A stretch of 64,000 nt of DNA, taken from NCBI GenBank assembly GCA_013821425.1, contig JACDGV010000001.1:186001-250000 (forward strand), given 5' to 3'. This DNA comes from Nitrosospira sp. (GTDB lineage: Bacteria > Pseudomonadota > Gammaproteobacteria > Burkholderiales > Nitrosomonadaceae). The translations under genes were made by a program, and so were the position numbers. This document shows positions 10,815 to 21,713 of this stretch, piece after piece (the stretch's first letter is position 1; every line of letters starts with the position of its first letter). The notes under the pieces were generated by a model. That model was given only the letters and a program-made list of their open reading frames with translations, did not search any database and had not been told where the DNA came from.

Positions 10815-13800
10815 ATGCCTAAACGTAACGACATAAAATCCATCCTTATCATTGGCGCAGGTCCTATCGTCATCGGTCAGGCGAGCGAGTTCGACTACTC
10901 TGGCGCCCAGGCGTGCAAAGCGTTGCGGGAAGAGGGTTACCGGATCATCCTGGTAAATTCCAATCCTGCTACGATCATGACCGATCCGGAGATGGCTGAT
11001 GTCACCTACATAGAACCGATTATCTGGTCGATGGTGGAAAAAATCATCGCTGTCGAGCGCCCGGATGCGCTGTTGCCGACGATGGGCGGGCAGACCGCAT
11101 TAAATTGTGCCCTTGACCTGGCAAAGAATGGTGTGTTGGAAAAATACAGCGTCGAGTTGATCGGCGCTTCCCGCGAGGCCATCGACAAGGCTGAGGATCG
11201 GGAAAAGTTCAAGCAGGCCATGACGCGGATCGGACTGGGTTCGGCGCGTTCCGCCATAGCTCACAGCCTGGAGGAAGCGTTGCAAGTGCAGGCAATGGTC
11301 GGTTACCCGGCAATCATCCGTCCATCATTCACCATGGGCGGCAGCGGCGGCGGCATCGCCTATAACCGCGAGGAATTTCTGGGAATTTGCGAGCGGGGAT
11401 TGGAAGCTTCGCCAACCAGGGAATTGCTGATTGAGGAATCGGTCATCGGCTGGAAAGAATTTGAGACGGAAGTCATACGGGACAAAAGCGACAACTGCAT
11501 TATTGTCTGTACGATCGAGAACCTTGACCCCATGGGAGTTCATACAGGCGATTCGATCACCGTGGCCCCGGCACAAACGCTGACCGATAAGGAATACCAG
11601 ATTATGCGCCGTGCATCGTTAGCGGTGTTGCGTGAAATTGGCGTGGAAACGGGTGGGTCGAATGTGCAATTCGCCATAAACCCGCGCGATGGGCGCATGC
11701 TCGTAATAGAAATGAACCCGAGGGTATCGCGCTCTTCCGCGCTGGCCTCGAAGGCCACCGGATTTCCCATCGCCAAGGTAGCTGCCAAGCTCGCGGTAGG
11801 CTATACGCTGGATGAACTCAGGAACGACATTACCGGCGGAGCAATGCCGGCATCGTTTGAGCCGGCCATAGATTATGTGGTTACCAAGATACCCCGATTC
11901 GCTTTTGAAAAGTTTCCTCAGGCCAATGATCGCCTTACCACGCAGATGAAGTCGGTGGGCGAGGTCATGGCTATTGGACGCACCTTTCAGGAATCCTTGC
12001 AGAAAGCCCTGCGTGGGCTTGAAATTGGCGCCGACGGCCTGGACGAAAAAACTGCGGATGTTGAAACGATCGCTGCCGAATTGAGCGATCCCGGACCGGA
12101 CCGGCTATGGTACGTTGCAGACGCCTTTCGTTACGGGATGCCGCTGGCGGAAATTTATCAACTTACTTGCATCGATCCCTGGTTCCTGGCGCAGATCGAA
12201 GATTTGGTGAAACAGGAACAGTTTATTGCCGGAAAGACTCTGGATGCGCTGGATCAGCCCATGTTGCGTAAGATAAAACGTAGCGGTTTCTCGGACGCAC
12301 GCCTGGCAAAGCTGATGAATACAACACAGGCGGCAGTTCGCGCCCGGCGTCATCAATTTGGCCTGCGTCCGGTATATAAGCGGGTCGACACTTGCGCGGC
12401 GGAGTTTGCCACCGGGACGGCCTATATGTATTCCACTTATGAGGAGGAATGCGAGGCGCTGCCCACCGACAGGAAAAAAATCATGGTACTGGGCGGCGGG
12501 CCCAATCGCATCGGCCAGGGCATCGAATTTGATTACTGCTGCGTCCATGCGGCGCTCGCTTTACGTGAGGATGGCTTCGAGACCATCATGGTCAACTGCA
12601 ACCCGGAAACGGTTTCAACTGATTACGATACTTCCGACCGGCTCTACTTCGAGCCGCTGACCCTGGAGGATGTGCTCGAGATCGTCGCGGTAGAGAAGCC
12701 TTTGGGTGTGATCGTGCAGTATGGTGGACAGACTCCGCTGAAACTTGCACGCGATCTCGAGGCTGCCGGCGTGCCTATCATCGGCACCAGCCCCGACATG
12801 ATCGACTGTGCCGAGGATCGGGAGCGCTTTCGGAAAATGTTGCATCAACTTGGGCTGAAACAGCCGCCCAACCGTACTGCGCGCAACGCTGAGGCGGCTC
12901 TTGCCGCCGCCAATGAAATCGGTTATCCGCTGGTAGTGCGCCCAAGCTATGTACTGGGGGGCAGGGCCATGGAAATCATCCATGAGCAGGTATATCTGGA
13001 ACGGTACATGCGTGAAGCAGTCAAGGTTTCTCACGATTCCCCAGTCCTCCTGGATCACTTTCTGAATGACGCGGTTGAAGTGGATGTGGATGCGATTTGC
13101 GACGGTGAACGCGTACTGATAGGGGGCATAATGGAACACATCGAACAGGCTGGGGTACATTCTGGCGATTCCGCTTGTTCGCTGCCGCCTTTCAGCCTCT
13201 CGCCCGTCCTGCAGGATGAGCTGCGCCGCCAGACCTCGGCAATGGCCCACGCACTGAAAGTGGTGGGATTGATGAATGTGCAATTCGCCATTCAGCGTGA
13301 TACTGTATATGTGCTCGAAGTGAATCCGCGGGCGTCGCGCACCGTGCCCTTCGTATCCAAGGCCACCGGTTTGCAGTTGGCAAAAATTGCCGCGCGCTGC
13401 ATGACGGGAATGACGCTTGGCAGTCAGGGTATTGTCAAGGAGGTGGTTCCTTTTTATTATTCAGTGAAGGAAGCCGTCTTTCCTTTTGTCAAATTTCCTG
13501 GCGTGGATACCATACTGGGCCCCGAAATGAAGTCCACCGGGGAAGTAATGGGCGTGGGGCGAACTTTCGCGGAGGCTTTTGTCAAGTCGCAACTCGCCGC
13601 AGGAGTGAAGTTGCCGCTCGCGGGCAAGGTCTTTATCAGCGTCCGCAGCGCGGATAAGCCGCGCGTGGTGGAAATCGCCCGCACTCTGGCAGAACTGGGG
13701 TTTACGCTCTATGCGACGCGGGGTACTGCTGGAGTGCTGAGCGGGGCCGGTCTCATGGTAACATCGGTAAACAAGATGGCAGAAGGGCGCCCCCACATAG

Positions 13801-14054
13801 TAGACATGATCAAGAACGGCGAGATGGATCTGATTATCAATACCGTAGAGGACAAGCGGAGCGCGATTCACGATTCTTATTCGATACGTCATGCTGTGTT
13901 GCAGGCAAGGGCGACCTACTACACCACACTGGCGGGCGCGCGCGCCGCTTGTATCGGCATGGCAAACATGCGGGAGTTGGAAGCCTACAGCTTGCAGAAG
14001 CTTCATGCATCCCTGGAAGCCGCTCAAAGCACGCCGTGCAATCACGTCGAGTAA
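10815..14054 (+). CDS. carB: Carbamoyl-phosphate synthase large subunit
   Basis: Catalytic subunit that uses two ATP, bicarbonate and ammonia to form carbamoyl phosphate. The 1079 residues contain two homologous ATP-grasp halves ([10 protein letters not shown] near residue 16; [16 protein letters not shown] near 566), each with its glycine-rich and Asn/Arg metal-binding segments ([22 protein letters not shown]), and a C-terminal MGS-like allosteric domain after about residue 940. I start at MPKRNDIKS, the conserved betaproteobacterial N-terminus. An ATG at 10776 has a better ribosome site (GAAGG, 5-base spacing) and would add 13 residues, so the true start is uncertain. greA follows after 41 bases. 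Confidence 0.95.
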   Translation: MPKRNDIKSILIIGAGPIVIGQASEFDYSGAQACKALREEGYRIILVNSNPATIMTDPEMADVTYIEPIIWSMVEKIIAVERPDALLPTMGGQTALNCALDLAKNGVLEKYSVELIGASREAIDKAEDREKFKQAMTRIGLGSARSAIAHSLEEALQVQAMVGYPAIIRPSFTMGGSGGGIAYNREEFLGICERGLEASPTRELLIEESVIGWKEFETEVIRDKSDNCIIVCTIENLDPMGVHTGDSITVAPAQTLTDKEYQIMRRASLAVLREIGVETGGSNVQFAINPRDGRMLVIEMNPRVSRSSALASKATGFPIAKVAAKLAVGYTLDELRNDITGGAMPASFEPAIDYVVTKIPRFAFEKFPQANDRLTTQMKSVGEVMAIGRTFQESLQKALRGLEIGADGLDEKTADVETIAAELSDPGPDRLWYVADAFRYGMPLAEIYQLTCIDPWFLAQIEDLVKQEQFIAGKTLDALDQPMLRKIKRSGFSDARLAKLMNTTQAAVRARRHQFGLRPVYKRVDTCAAEFATGTAYMYSTYEEECEALPTDRKKIMVLGGGPNRIGQGIEFDYCCVHAALALREDGFETIMVNCNPETVSTDYDTSDRLYFEPLTLEDVLEIVAVEKPLGVIVQYGGQTPLKLARDLEAAGVPIIGTSPDMIDCAEDRERFRKMLHQLGLKQPPNRTARNAEAALAAANEIGYPLVVRPSYVLGGRAMEIIHEQVYLERYMREAVKVSHDSPVLLDHFLNDAVEVDVDAICDGERVLIGGIMEHIEQAGVHSGDSACSLPPFSLSPVLQDELRRQTSAMAHALKVVGLMNVQFAIQRDTVYVLEVNPRASRTVPFVSKATGLQLAKIAARCMTGMTLGSQGIVKEVVPFYYSVKEAVFPFVKFPGVDTILGPEMKSTGEVMGVGRTFAEAFVKSQLAAGVKLPLAGKVFISVRSADKPRVVEIARTLAELGFTLYATRGTAGVLSGAGLMVTSVNKMAEGRPHIVDMIKNGEMDLIINTVEDKRSAIHDSYSIRHAVLQARATYYTTLAGARAACIGMANMRELEAYSLQKLHASLEAAQSTPCNHVE

Positions 14055-14095
14055 TCGAACAACGAAATCGAATAGAAAACGAGCGGTAAAAAACT

Positions 14096-14572
14096 ATGGG
14101 TACAATTCCATTAACAGTCGTCGGGGCGGGAAAACTGCGCGCTGAGCTGCACGAGATGAAAACCGTCCAGCGCCCTGCTGTAATCGCGGCAATTGCCGAA
14201 GCCCGTTCTCACGGTGATCTTTCGGAAAACGCCGAATATGAAGCGGCCAAGGAGCGGCAGGGTTTTATCGAAGGCCGCATTGCAGACCTGGAAAGCAAGC
14301 TTTCCAATGCCCAGATTATTGATCCCGCTCTTGTGGATGCCGGCGGCGCCTGCGTATTCGGAGCGACCATCGATCTGGAGGACATGGCGAGCGCTACTAC
14401 CGTGACTTACCAGATCGTCGGGGATGATGAAGCTGACATCAAGGAGGGAAAGATTTCAATCAGTTCACCCATGTCGCGCGCCCTGATAGGTAAATATCCC
14501 GGCGATGTGGCGGAGGTCCTGGCTCCGGGCGGTGTGCGAGAGTATGAAATTCTTGATGTAAAATACGTTTAG
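14096..14572 (+). CDS. greA: Transcription elongation factor GreA
   Basis: Binds RNA polymerase in the secondary channel and stimulates cleavage of backtracked RNA. Its 158 residues match E. coli GreA. The N-terminal coiled coil carries the catalytic acidic tip ([17 protein letters not shown], residues 40-56). The C-terminal FKBP-like domain has [15 protein letters not shown] and [10 protein letters not shown]. It lies 41 bases downstream of carB on the same strand, a linkage common in betaproteobacteria, and probably shares that transcript. Confidence 0.97.
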   Translation: MGTIPLTVVGAGKLRAELHEMKTVQRPAVIAAIAEARSHGDLSENAEYEAAKERQGFIEGRIADLESKLSNAQIIDPALVDAGGACVFGATIDLEDMASATTVTYQIVGDDEADIKEGKISISSPMSRALIGKYPGDVAEVLAPGGVREYEILDVKYV

Positions 14573-14599
14573 GGGTGGAGGACGGATATCGGTAACCTG

Positions 14600-14977
14600 T
14601 CACCGCTTCACGTTACGCTTGCGGGGCGCCGGCTCAATTCGAGGTGCCGGTGACTTACGCCTGTTCCTGACCGGGATCAGGTCGCCGGCTGCGCCGGCTG
14701 TATTGTCCGGTTCGGGACGGTAAATTACGAGTATCTTGCCGATGTGCTGTACGGGAGCGGCCTCCATGCGATTGCAGATTTGCTCCAATAGCAGGTTTCT
14801 TTTTTCCCGTTCATCACTCGATACTTTGATCTTGATCAGCTCATGACTTTTTAACGCCTGGTCCAGTTCATGAATAACTCCTTCAGACAACCCTGATGCG
14901 CCTATCCAGACAACCGGTTTGAGAGCGTGGGCAAGCGCCTTGAGTTCGCGCCGGCGCGAGAGTGCAAGTTCTGTCAT
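14600..14977 (-). CDS. yhbY: YhbY-type CRM-domain RNA-binding protein
   Basis: Small ribosome-associated RNA-binding protein of the CRS1/YhbY family, thought to act in 50S subunit assembly. From the ATG at 14977 it has 125 residues. The CRM domain fills the first 95 or so (RRRELKALAHALKPVVWIGASGLSEGV, with the loop GASGLS in the position of the usual GxxG, then HELIKIKVS). The tail is basic and rich in Arg and Pro (RNRRKSPAPRIEPAPRKRNVKR), longer than in E. coli YhbY (97 residues). The frame is open 24 codons further upstream, but that would overlap the divergent rlmE. The yhbY/rlmE divergent pair is conserved. Confidence 0.9.
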   Translation of the reverse strand: MTELALSRRRELKALAHALKPVVWIGASGLSEGVIHELDQALKSHELIKIKVSSDEREKRNLLLEQICNRMEAAPVQHIGKILVIYRPEPDNTAGAAGDLIPVRNRRKSPAPRIEPAPRKRNVKR

Positions 14978-15007
14978 AAGGTTTCTTGAAAACCTCCATT
15001 TTACGCG

Positions 15008-15664
15008 ATGAAACGCTCCAAAACCAGTAAAGCCTGGATGAAGGAGCACGTGAACGATTTCTTCGTCAAGCAGGCAAAAAAGGAAGGCTACCGTTCACGT
15101 GCAGCCTACAAGCTGATCGAGATTGCCGAGCGCGACCAGCTGTTTGCACCAGGAATGACGATCGTGGATCTTGGTGCCGCCCCGGGTGGCTGGTCCCAGG
15201 TGGCGTCAGAAAAGCTGGGTGGCAAAGGGAGGATCATTGCGTTGGATCTGCTGGAAATGCCCCCCATGCCCGGCGTTACGTTTATCCGGGGAGATTTCAA
15301 TGAAGGGGTTGTTCTGGCGGAATTGGAAAAACATCTAGGAAAATACCCTGTTGACCTTGTAATTTCGGATATGGCGCCTAACATAAGTGGCATAGGAATG
15401 ATTGATCAGGCGCGCGGGATGCATTTATCGGAGTTGGCTCTGGAGTTCTGTTTGAAGCGATTGAACTCTGGGGGCAATTTTCTCGTCAAAGTGTTTCAGG
15501 GTTCCGGTTTTGAGCCGTTCTTACAAAAGATGCGCAGTGAATTCACTCGCGTGGTGACACGTAAACCCGAGGCCTCTCGTGGCCGGAGCAGCGAGACCTA
15601 TTTGCTGGGGTTGGGCAAGCGCGCACAAGGCATTGAAAAAGTTGAATGTCTTCACCGAAGGTAA
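15008..15664 (+). CDS. rlmE: 23S rRNA 2'-O-ribose U2552 methyltransferase RlmE (FtsJ/RrmJ)
   Basis: SAM-dependent methyltransferase that 2'-O-methylates U2552 in the peptidyl-transferase A loop. The 218-residue protein has the SAM motif [10 protein letters not shown] (53-62) and the K-D-K-E catalytic tetrad: Lys35 in RAAYKL, Asp in [11 protein letters not shown], Lys in FLVKVFQG and Glu in [10 protein letters not shown]. It starts 30 bases from the divergent yhbY start and precedes ftsH by 107 bases, the same rlmE-ftsH pairing as in E. coli. Confidence 0.97.
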   Translation: MKRSKTSKAWMKEHVNDFFVKQAKKEGYRSRAAYKLIEIAERDQLFAPGMTIVDLGAAPGGWSQVASEKLGGKGRIIALDLLEMPPMPGVTFIRGDFNEGVVLAELEKHLGKYPVDLVISDMAPNISGIGMIDQARGMHLSELALEFCLKRLNSGGNFLVKVFQGSGFEPFLQKMRSEFTRVVTRKPEASRGRSSETYLLGLGKRAQGIEKVECLHRR

Positions 15665-15771
15665 ACAGTTCTACAAGCTGCGACGGGCCGCATGCCAGCC
15701 TATTATAAATCTGGAAATGGGTTTAGAATGAAACACTCAAGGATTTTAAAGGCGCAAGCCGAGGAGCTATC

Positions 15772-17667
15772 TTGAACAATCTCATTAAAAACATGGCCAT
15801 CTGGCTGGTGATTGCTTTAGTGCTGATGACGGTATTCAACCAGTTCAGTACGCGGCAGACAGCGCAGGCGCCGATGGAATACTCTCAGTTCATTGACGAG
15901 GTGAAGCAGGGTCGAATCGCCAAAGTGACCATAGAGGGCCGCACGCTGAAGGGCACGAAATCGGATGGCAGGCGTTTCGTGACGTACACGCCTTCGGACC
16001 CCTGGATGGTGAGCGACCTGCTCAAGGCAGGCGTTATTATCGATGCCAAGCCGGAAGAAGAGCCATCGTTGCTAATGAACATTTTTGTTTCATGGTTTCC
16101 CATGCTGCTACTGATAGGCGTGTGGATTTTCTTTATGCGCCAAATGCAGGGAGGCGGTCGCAGTGGGGGCGCTTTCTCATTTGGAAAGAGCAAGGCTCGC
16201 ATGCTTGACGAGTCCACCAATCAGGTAACGTTCGCGGATGTGGCTGGCTGCGAGGAGGCGAAGGAGGAGGTTTCCGAACTGGTCGAATTCTTGCGCGATC
16301 CCACTAAATTCCAGAAACTGGGCGGCCGCATTCCTCGCGGTGTCTTGATGGTGGGAAATCCGGGTACGGGTAAAACTCTTTTGGCCCGCGCTATCGCGGG
16401 GGAGGCCAAGGTTCCGTTTTTCAGCATTTCCGGCTCCGATTTCGTGGAAATGTTCGTTGGTGTCGGTGCCGCGAGAGTGCGCGACATGTTCGAGCAAGCC
16501 AAGAAGCATGCGCCCTGCATTATTTTTATCGATGAGATCGACGCTGTCGGACGTCAGCGTGGCGCGGGCCTTGGCGGCGGTAACGACGAGCGCGAACAGA
16601 CACTGAATCAGTTGCTCGTGGAAATGGACGGTTTCGAAGGAGCCGCAGGCGTGATCGTCATCGCCGCGACTAACAGGCCCGATGTGCTTGACCCTGCCTT
16701 ATTGCGCCCCGGCCGTTTTGACCGGCAGGTAACCGTGCCGCTTCCCGATATCCGCGGACGTGAGCAGATTCTGCATGTGCATATGCGCAAGGTACCGATT
16801 GCACCCGATGTGCATGCCGAAATCATTGCACGGGGTACGCCTGGAATGTCGGGCGCGGATCTGGCCAATCTGGTAAACGAAGCGGCGTTGTTTGCGGCGC
16901 GAAGCGACAAGCGGCTGGTGGATATGGAAGATTTCGAGCGTGCCAAGGACAAGATATTTATGGGGGCCGAACGCCGCTCCGTCCTGATGCCCGAGCGCGA
17001 ACGGCGGAATACCGCCTACCATGAATCCGGACATGCGGTGGTCGCGCAACTGCTGCCGAAAACCGATCCGGTGCACAAGGTTTCAATTATCCCCCGGGGC
17101 CGCGCGCTTGGGGTGACGATGCAGTTGCCGACGGAAGACCGCTTCAGCATGGATCGTGAAGAGATTCTGCAGAACATTGCTGTTCTATTTGGAGGACGCA
17201 TTGCCGAGGAAGTTTTCATGGGGCAGATGACAACCGGCGCATCCAACGACTTTGAGCGCGCCACTGAAATGGCAAGACGCATGGTTACCCAGTGGGGCAT
17301 GTCCGACTCCCTTGGTCCGATGGTATATGGCGAGAACGAGGGCGAAGTATTTCTCGGCCGTTCGGTGACAACGCACAAGAATGTCAGCGAAGCCACGATG
17401 CAGCAGGTGGATGTGGAAATTCGCCGTATAATTGACGCGCAGTACGGTCTGGCACGGAGATTGATCGAGGAAAACCGGGATAAGATCGAGGTCATGGCCA
17501 AAGCTTTGCTGGAATGGGAAACCATAGACTCGGAACAGATAGGCGATATTATGGAAGGTCGTCCGCCGCGGCCTCCCAAGCCCTCCAAAACTGCTCCGAC
17601 TCCGCCCAAAGATAATACGCCGCCGGCGGCGCCGGCTCCGGCAGCGACGCCTGCTGAGGAAGTTTAA
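15772..17667 (+). CDS. ftsH: ATP-dependent zinc metalloprotease FtsH
   Basis: Membrane-anchored AAA+ protease that degrades unassembled membrane proteins and short-lived regulators. The start is a TTG at 15772 with GAGGAG upstream. Two transmembrane segments (about 8-25 and 102-122) flank the periplasmic loop. The AAA domain carries Walker A GNPGTGKT (195-202; the second position is Asn rather than Pro), Walker [12 protein letters not shown] and the SRH arginines. The zinc protease site is HESGH at 417-421 with a third ligand in [11 protein letters not shown]. The C-terminal 30 residues are Pro/Ala rich. 631 residues in total, closed by a strong terminator. Confidence 0.97.
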   Translation: MNNLIKNMAIWLVIALVLMTVFNQFSTRQTAQAPMEYSQFIDEVKQGRIAKVTIEGRTLKGTKSDGRRFVTYTPSDPWMVSDLLKAGVIIDAKPEEEPSLLMNIFVSWFPMLLLIGVWIFFMRQMQGGGRSGGAFSFGKSKARMLDESTNQVTFADVAGCEEAKEEVSELVEFLRDPTKFQKLGGRIPRGVLMVGNPGTGKTLLARAIAGEAKVPFFSISGSDFVEMFVGVGAARVRDMFEQAKKHAPCIIFIDEIDAVGRQRGAGLGGGNDEREQTLNQLLVEMDGFEGAAGVIVIAATNRPDVLDPALLRPGRFDRQVTVPLPDIRGREQILHVHMRKVPIAPDVHAEIIARGTPGMSGADLANLVNEAALFAARSDKRLVDMEDFERAKDKIFMGAERRSVLMPERERRNTAYHESGHAVVAQLLPKTDPVHKVSIIPRGRALGVTMQLPTEDRFSMDREEILQNIAVLFGGRIAEEVFMGQMTTGASNDFERATEMARRMVTQWGMSDSLGPMVYGENEGEVFLGRSVTTHKNVSEATMQQVDVEIRRIIDAQYGLARRLIEENRDKIEVMAKALLEWETIDSEQIGDIMEGRPPRPPKPSKTAPTPPKDNTPPAAPAPAATPAEEV

Positions 17668-17707
17668 GAGCTCAGAATTGCGGGCGCTTCATGCTAAATA
17701 TGAATTA

Positions 17708-17732
17708 GGCGGGGTTCTCCCCGCCTTTTTTT
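17708..17732 (+). terminator. Rho-independent terminator after ftsH
   Basis: A perfect 7-bp stem GGCGGGG-TTCT-CCCCGCC (17708-17725) is followed by seven T. The T-tract ends only two bases before the first possible folP start codon. Confidence 0.93.
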
Positions 17733-17734
17733 GA

Positions 17735-18580
17735 TTGACGCGTCACATTGCCGTGTTCCCGTTGAGGCCATTCAATAGCCTTTCTTCCCGCCGAGCGCTC
17801 GTGATGGGCATTATCAATGTCACGCCGGATTCCTTTTCTGACGGCGGTTTGTGCGATTCTCCCGGCCGGGCGATTCAGCGTGCCGTGAGCCTGATCGAGC
17901 AAGGCGCCGATTGGCTGGACGTGGGGGGCGAATCCACGCGTCCCGGCAGTATGCCGGTGGGTGTGGAAGAGGAACTGGGCCGTGTTATCCCGGTAGTGGA
18001 GTCGCTAGCCAGCATGAACTTCTCTGTTTCGGTTGATACATCCAAGCCGGAAGTGATGCGGGCGGCGATCAAGGCTGGCGCTGGCATGATTAACGATGTC
18101 AACGCGCTACGAGCGCCAGGGGCCCTTGAGGCCGTGGCGGCGGGAGGCGTGGCGGCCTGTCTCATGCACATGAAAGGCGATCCGCGCTCCATGCAGATCA
18201 GCCCTCGGTATAATGACGTGGTAGCGGAAGTGAAAGATTTTTTACTGCAGCGGATGAATGCCGCAGAGGCGGCAGGTGTTTCGCGCGAGCAGTTGCTAAT
18301 AGATCCTGGTTTTGGTTTCGGTAAAGCGCAGGATCATAACGTCGAGCTGCTGCGCTGTCTTGATCAGCTCTGTGATCTTGATGCGCCGATAATGGTTGGT
18401 CTGTCGCGTAAATCGATGTTGGGGAAAATTACCGGCAACGAAGTGAGTAATCGAGTGCACGCCAGTGTTGCCGCAGCTCTGCTGGCGGTGCAAAGAGGCG
18501 CTGCGATTGTGCGTGTCCATGATGTAAAGGCCACGACGGATGCTTTAGCAGTTTATAATCTGGTAAACGAAATAGTGTGA
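17735..18580 (+). CDS. folP: Dihydropteroate synthase
   Basis: Joins p-aminobenzoate to dihydropterin pyrophosphate in folate synthesis; the sulfonamide target. The TIM-barrel motifs are all present: GIINVTPDSFSDGG near residue 25, DVGGESTRPG near 63, and IDPGFGFGKAQDHN near 190. The start is uncertain. TTG at 17735 and GTG at 17753 are both in frame, give 23 or 17 residues before MGIINV, and neither has a clear ribosome site because the ftsH terminator lies immediately upstream. A transcript must therefore either read through that terminator or start within it. The ftsH-folP-glmM order is widely conserved. Confidence 0.92.
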   Translation: MTRHIAVFPLRPFNSLSSRRALVMGIINVTPDSFSDGGLCDSPGRAIQRAVSLIEQGADWLDVGGESTRPGSMPVGVEEELGRVIPVVESLASMNFSVSVDTSKPEVMRAAIKAGAGMINDVNALRAPGALEAVAAGGVAACLMHMKGDPRSMQISPRYNDVVAEVKDFLLQRMNAAEAAGVSREQLLIDPGFGFGKAQDHNVELLRCLDQLCDLDAPIMVGLSRKSMLGKITGNEVSNRVHASVAAALLAVQRGAAIVRVHDVKATTDALAVYNLVNEIV

Positions 18581-18787
18581 CGGATTATTCTGCCAGGTAT
18601 TGCTCTGTACCAGCCATGAATCGATATGGGCGTTTTATGTCTGTCGGGCGGATTCCCCACTGTCACTGATACCAGTTTGAACGCGCAAATTTCTGATGAC
18701 CTACAACAATTGCAGAAGTAAAACGATGGTGCCATGCCGGCACCGCGGAAGGCTTCATGCGAGTTTATTGCGGATTTCTCTCAAGTG

Positions 18788-20146
18788 ATGAAAAAGTATT
18801 TTGGCACCGACGGTATACGCGGACGCGTGGGAGAACCGCCCATCACGCCCGAATTTGTTATGCACCTCGGTTACTCTGCGGGCAAGGTGCTGACGTCTGC
18901 GGAATGGCACCTGTCCAAGGGCGAACGCCCTGCGGTATTGATTGGCAAGGACACCCGCATCTCGGGATATATGCTTGAATCCGCGTTACAAGCGGGATTA
19001 TCCGCTGCGGGGGTGGATGTACTGCTTTCAGGTCCGACGCCCACGCCGGCGGTAGCTTACCTCACCCGGGCATTGCGTCTGCAGGCGGGCGTCGTCATTT
19101 CTGCCTCGCATAATTTGTTCGAAGACAATGGCATCAAGTTTTTTTCCGCTGCGGGAACCAAACTGCCGGACGCGGTCGAGCATGAGATAGAGGCAGGGTT
19201 GAACGCTCCCATCAAGGCAATGCCTTCAGCGCAGCTTGGCAAAGCGCGGCGTGTAAATGACGCCCGAGGACGTTACATCGAGTTCTGCAAAAGCACGTTC
19301 CCTAATCATCTTGATCTGCGAGGTTTGCGAATTGTAGTGGATTCTGCTCATGGAGCCACGTACCAGATTGTTGGACCTGTGCTACATGAGTTGGGTGCGG
19401 AGGTGGTCGCCATCGGGGCTCAGCCGGATGGCGTCAATATCAATCATGATTGCGGAGCAACGCATGGCGCGGCGTTGCAGGAAGCGGTCAGGGCGCGCCA
19501 GGCTGACATAGGCATAGCACTTGATGGCGATGGCGATCGCGTAATCATGACCGATAAAAAAGGCATTCTTTACGATGGCGATCGGTTGATCTATATTGTT
19601 GCCAAGCATCGTCAGCAGAGAGGAACAATTAAGGGCGGGGTGGTAGGTACCCTGATGACCAACCTCGCGGTTGAAAATGGTTTACGGAAATTGAATATTC
19701 CGTTTGTCCGCGCCAACGTCGGCGATCGATACGTATTGGCTTTGCTGCAAGAAAAAGGTTGGCAGTTGGGGGGTGAAGGCTCCGGCCATATTATTTGCCT
19801 CGACAAGCACACTACCGGTGACGGCATTATTTCCGCACTGCAAGTGTTATATGCTATTCGAGATACTGGTAAAACTTTGGCGGAGCTTGCCCGTGGGGTA
19901 ACGCTATATCCGCAAAAGCTGATCAATGTCAAGGTTCCCAAAGGGTTTGACTCTCGAGTCAGTTTGGCGATAAGAGCCGCTCAGGCGGAAGCCGAGCGTG
20001 ACCTGAACGGCGGCGGCCGCGTGCTTCTTCGCGCTTCAGGTACCGAACCGCTGATTCGTGTGATGGTAGAGGGCGAGTCCAGGCAGAAAGTTAAACATTG
20101 GGCGGAAAAAATAGCGGATGTTGTACGCAATGCCGCAGTAGGATGA
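18788..20146 (+). CDS. glmM: Phosphoglucosamine mutase
   Basis: Converts glucosamine 6-phosphate to glucosamine 1-phosphate for UDP-GlcNAc, peptidoglycan and LPS. Start taken at [12 protein letters not shown] (18788), the family N-terminus; the open frame extends 18 codons further upstream without conserved sequence. The catalytic serine lies in ISASHN near residue 102, the Mg2+ loop is DGDGDR near 243, and the phosphate-binding loop [10 protein letters not shown] is near 430. 452 residues, normal for the family. It sits 207 bases after folP. Confidence 0.95.
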   Translation: MKKYFGTDGIRGRVGEPPITPEFVMHLGYSAGKVLTSAEWHLSKGERPAVLIGKDTRISGYMLESALQAGLSAAGVDVLLSGPTPTPAVAYLTRALRLQAGVVISASHNLFEDNGIKFFSAAGTKLPDAVEHEIEAGLNAPIKAMPSAQLGKARRVNDARGRYIEFCKSTFPNHLDLRGLRIVVDSAHGATYQIVGPVLHELGAEVVAIGAQPDGVNINHDCGATHGAALQEAVRARQADIGIALDGDGDRVIMTDKKGILYDGDRLIYIVAKHRQQRGTIKGGVVGTLMTNLAVENGLRKLNIPFVRANVGDRYVLALLQEKGWQLGGEGSGHIICLDKHTTGDGIISALQVLYAIRDTGKTLAELARGVTLYPQKLINVKVPKGFDSRVSLAIRAAQAEAERDLNGGGRVLLRASGTEPLIRVMVEGESRQKVKHWAEKIADVVRNAAVG

Positions 20147-20267
20147 ATGTCGGTTGCAGGTAAAATTGCCTGTCTAGAGGTTCCTTAGGCTCGATCACAA
20201 AACGGTAACACTAATGAGATAGGATACTATCGGGCTGCGATATTCGATAAAACAAATGGGGAATGCA

Positions 20268-21266
20268 ATGGGGAAATTGCGGAATAGTAAAGGGCGAACA
20301 TCGGCCGTATTTATCGGATTGATGAGCTTGTTCGGCGCTGCGAATGCAGACATCATAAAAATCGATGGTTCCAGTACTGTTTTTCCCATTACCGAAGCAG
20401 TTGCCGAAGATTTTCAGCAAGCCATGAAAGGCGCGGCCAGGGTAACCGTGGGCATTTCGGGATCGGGCGGCGGCTTCAAGAAATTCTGTCGTGGTGAAAT
20501 CGATATCGTCAACGCTTCACGTCCTATCTTGCAAGAGGAAATGGATGCGTGCAAAAGAGCCGGCGTGCAATATGTTGAGATGCCGGTGGCATTCGATGCG
20601 CTAACGGTGGCGGTTAATCCAAGAAACAATTGGAGCAAAACGATTACCATCGCAGAGCTGAAGAAAATGTGGGAACCGGCGGCACAACGGAAAATAACCA
20701 GATGGCGTCAGGTGAACCCGGCGTGGCCGGACGAGCCACTCAAGCTCTACGGCGCGGGAGCTGATTCGGGCACCTTCGATTACTTTACCGAAGCCGTTGT
20801 AGGCAAGGCAAAATCGAGCCGGGGCGACTTTACCGCCTCCGAGGACGATAACGTCCTGGTGCAAGGGGTGGCAAGCGACAAAAGCGGGCTCGGATTTTTC
20901 GGTTTCGCCTACTATTTCGAAAACCAGAACAAGCTCAGAGCAGTCGCCATCGACGCCGGCAAAGGGGGCGTACTGCCATCCGCCAAAACGGTACAGGACG
21001 GAACTTATCAGCCGCTGTCGCGGCCTATTTTCATATACGTAAATCTCAAATCGGCGGACAAACCTGAAATCAGGCGGTTCGTCGAGTTTTATATGAAAAA
21101 TGCGCCGGAGTTGGTCAAAGAAGTCAAGTTCTTCCCGCTGCCGGCTCATGCGTATGCAACTAACCTGGACCATCTGGACAAGAAGAAAGTGGGAACCGTG
21201 TTCGGTGGCAGATCAGAAGTGGGTCTTAGTATAGAGGAACTGCTTAAGCGTGAAGCCAGTCTATAG
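20268..21266 (+). CDS. pstS: Periplasmic phosphate-binding protein, PstS family, without adjacent transporter
   Basis: Probable high-affinity phosphate-binding protein of a Pst-type ABC importer. A signal peptide (SAVFIGLMSLFGAANA) is followed by the phosphate-binding start IKIDGSSTVFPITEAVAEDF, then SGSGGGFKKFCRGEIDI and YGAGADSGTFDYFTEAV, typical of the PstS/SphX branch. I use the ATG at 20268, which has GGGGA upstream; an ATG four codons earlier is also open. In many betaproteobacteria glmM is followed by pstSCAB-phoU-phoBR, but here the next gene is thrS and no pstC, pstA or pstB is present. I found no PhoB box. It may serve a distant permease or act as a phosphate sensor or scavenger. 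Confidence 0.88.
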   Translation: MGKLRNSKGRTSAVFIGLMSLFGAANADIIKIDGSSTVFPITEAVAEDFQQAMKGAARVTVGISGSGGGFKKFCRGEIDIVNASRPILQEEMDACKRAGVQYVEMPVAFDALTVAVNPRNNWSKTITIAELKKMWEPAAQRKITRWRQVNPAWPDEPLKLYGAGADSGTFDYFTEAVVGKAKSSRGDFTASEDDNVLVQGVASDKSGLGFFGFAYYFENQNKLRAVAIDAGKGGVLPSAKTVQDGTYQPLSRPIFIYVNLKSADKPEIRRFVEFYMKNAPELVKEVKFFPLPAHAYATNLDHLDKKKVGTVFGGRSEVGLSIEELLKREASL

Positions 21267-21636
21267 AGGAACTTGAAGAAATTGCAGACGGGAGAACCAG
21301 TTCAGGGTTTCCCTTGACAAACTTCGAAAGTGGGGCGTCAGTATCCGCCGTTTCGTGCGGCATCCATTCTGCAAATACCGCCACAGAGGGAAGCGCCATC
21401 ATTGGCCCTTAACCAACGGTTGCTCCGCACGGGGTTGAAGTAATTTCGTCACATTTTAGTCAGTCCGGCTTTCTGGGCGTGAGAACGCATGGCCGCCTCG
21501 CCCCATCCCCTGCCGGTCACGGGTCTCGCTAGCGGAGCACATCATTCGCTGCTATAGTCTCTCGATTCTCACGCAGGATTGCTGCTGTTTCAGCATTAAT
21601 CGCGAGACGGTGCCGCGCGTGAGACCCGAGTCGCGG
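21267..21636. other. Non-coding gap between pstS and thrS
   Basis: No gene is supported on either strand. The stretch occupies the place where pstC would be expected from the order in relatives, but I see no recognisable PstC remains. Near the right end the bases around 21519-21628 contain an 8-bp inverted repeat (CGGGTCTC and GAGACCCG) about 95 bases apart, of unknown meaning. Confidence 0.45.
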
Positions 21637-21666
21637 TTGAGCATTATTTCTGGAATACGGTAAAAT
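21637..21666 (+). promoter_or_regulatory. Predicted promoter for thrS-infC-rpmI-rplT
   Basis: TTGAGC (21637-21642) and TAAAAT (21661-21666) with an 18-base spacer, about 45 bases before the thrS start codon. Plausible sigma-70 match; activity inferred. Confidence 0.55.
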
Positions 21667-21713
21667 CCCCTGGTTCTTATTGACCCTGGTTCATCTTTAA
21701 TGAAGGAAGAGTT

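Noticed and set aside
20147-20267. PhoB box upstream of pstS
   Set aside because: Nothing close to two CTGTCAT-type repeats was found.
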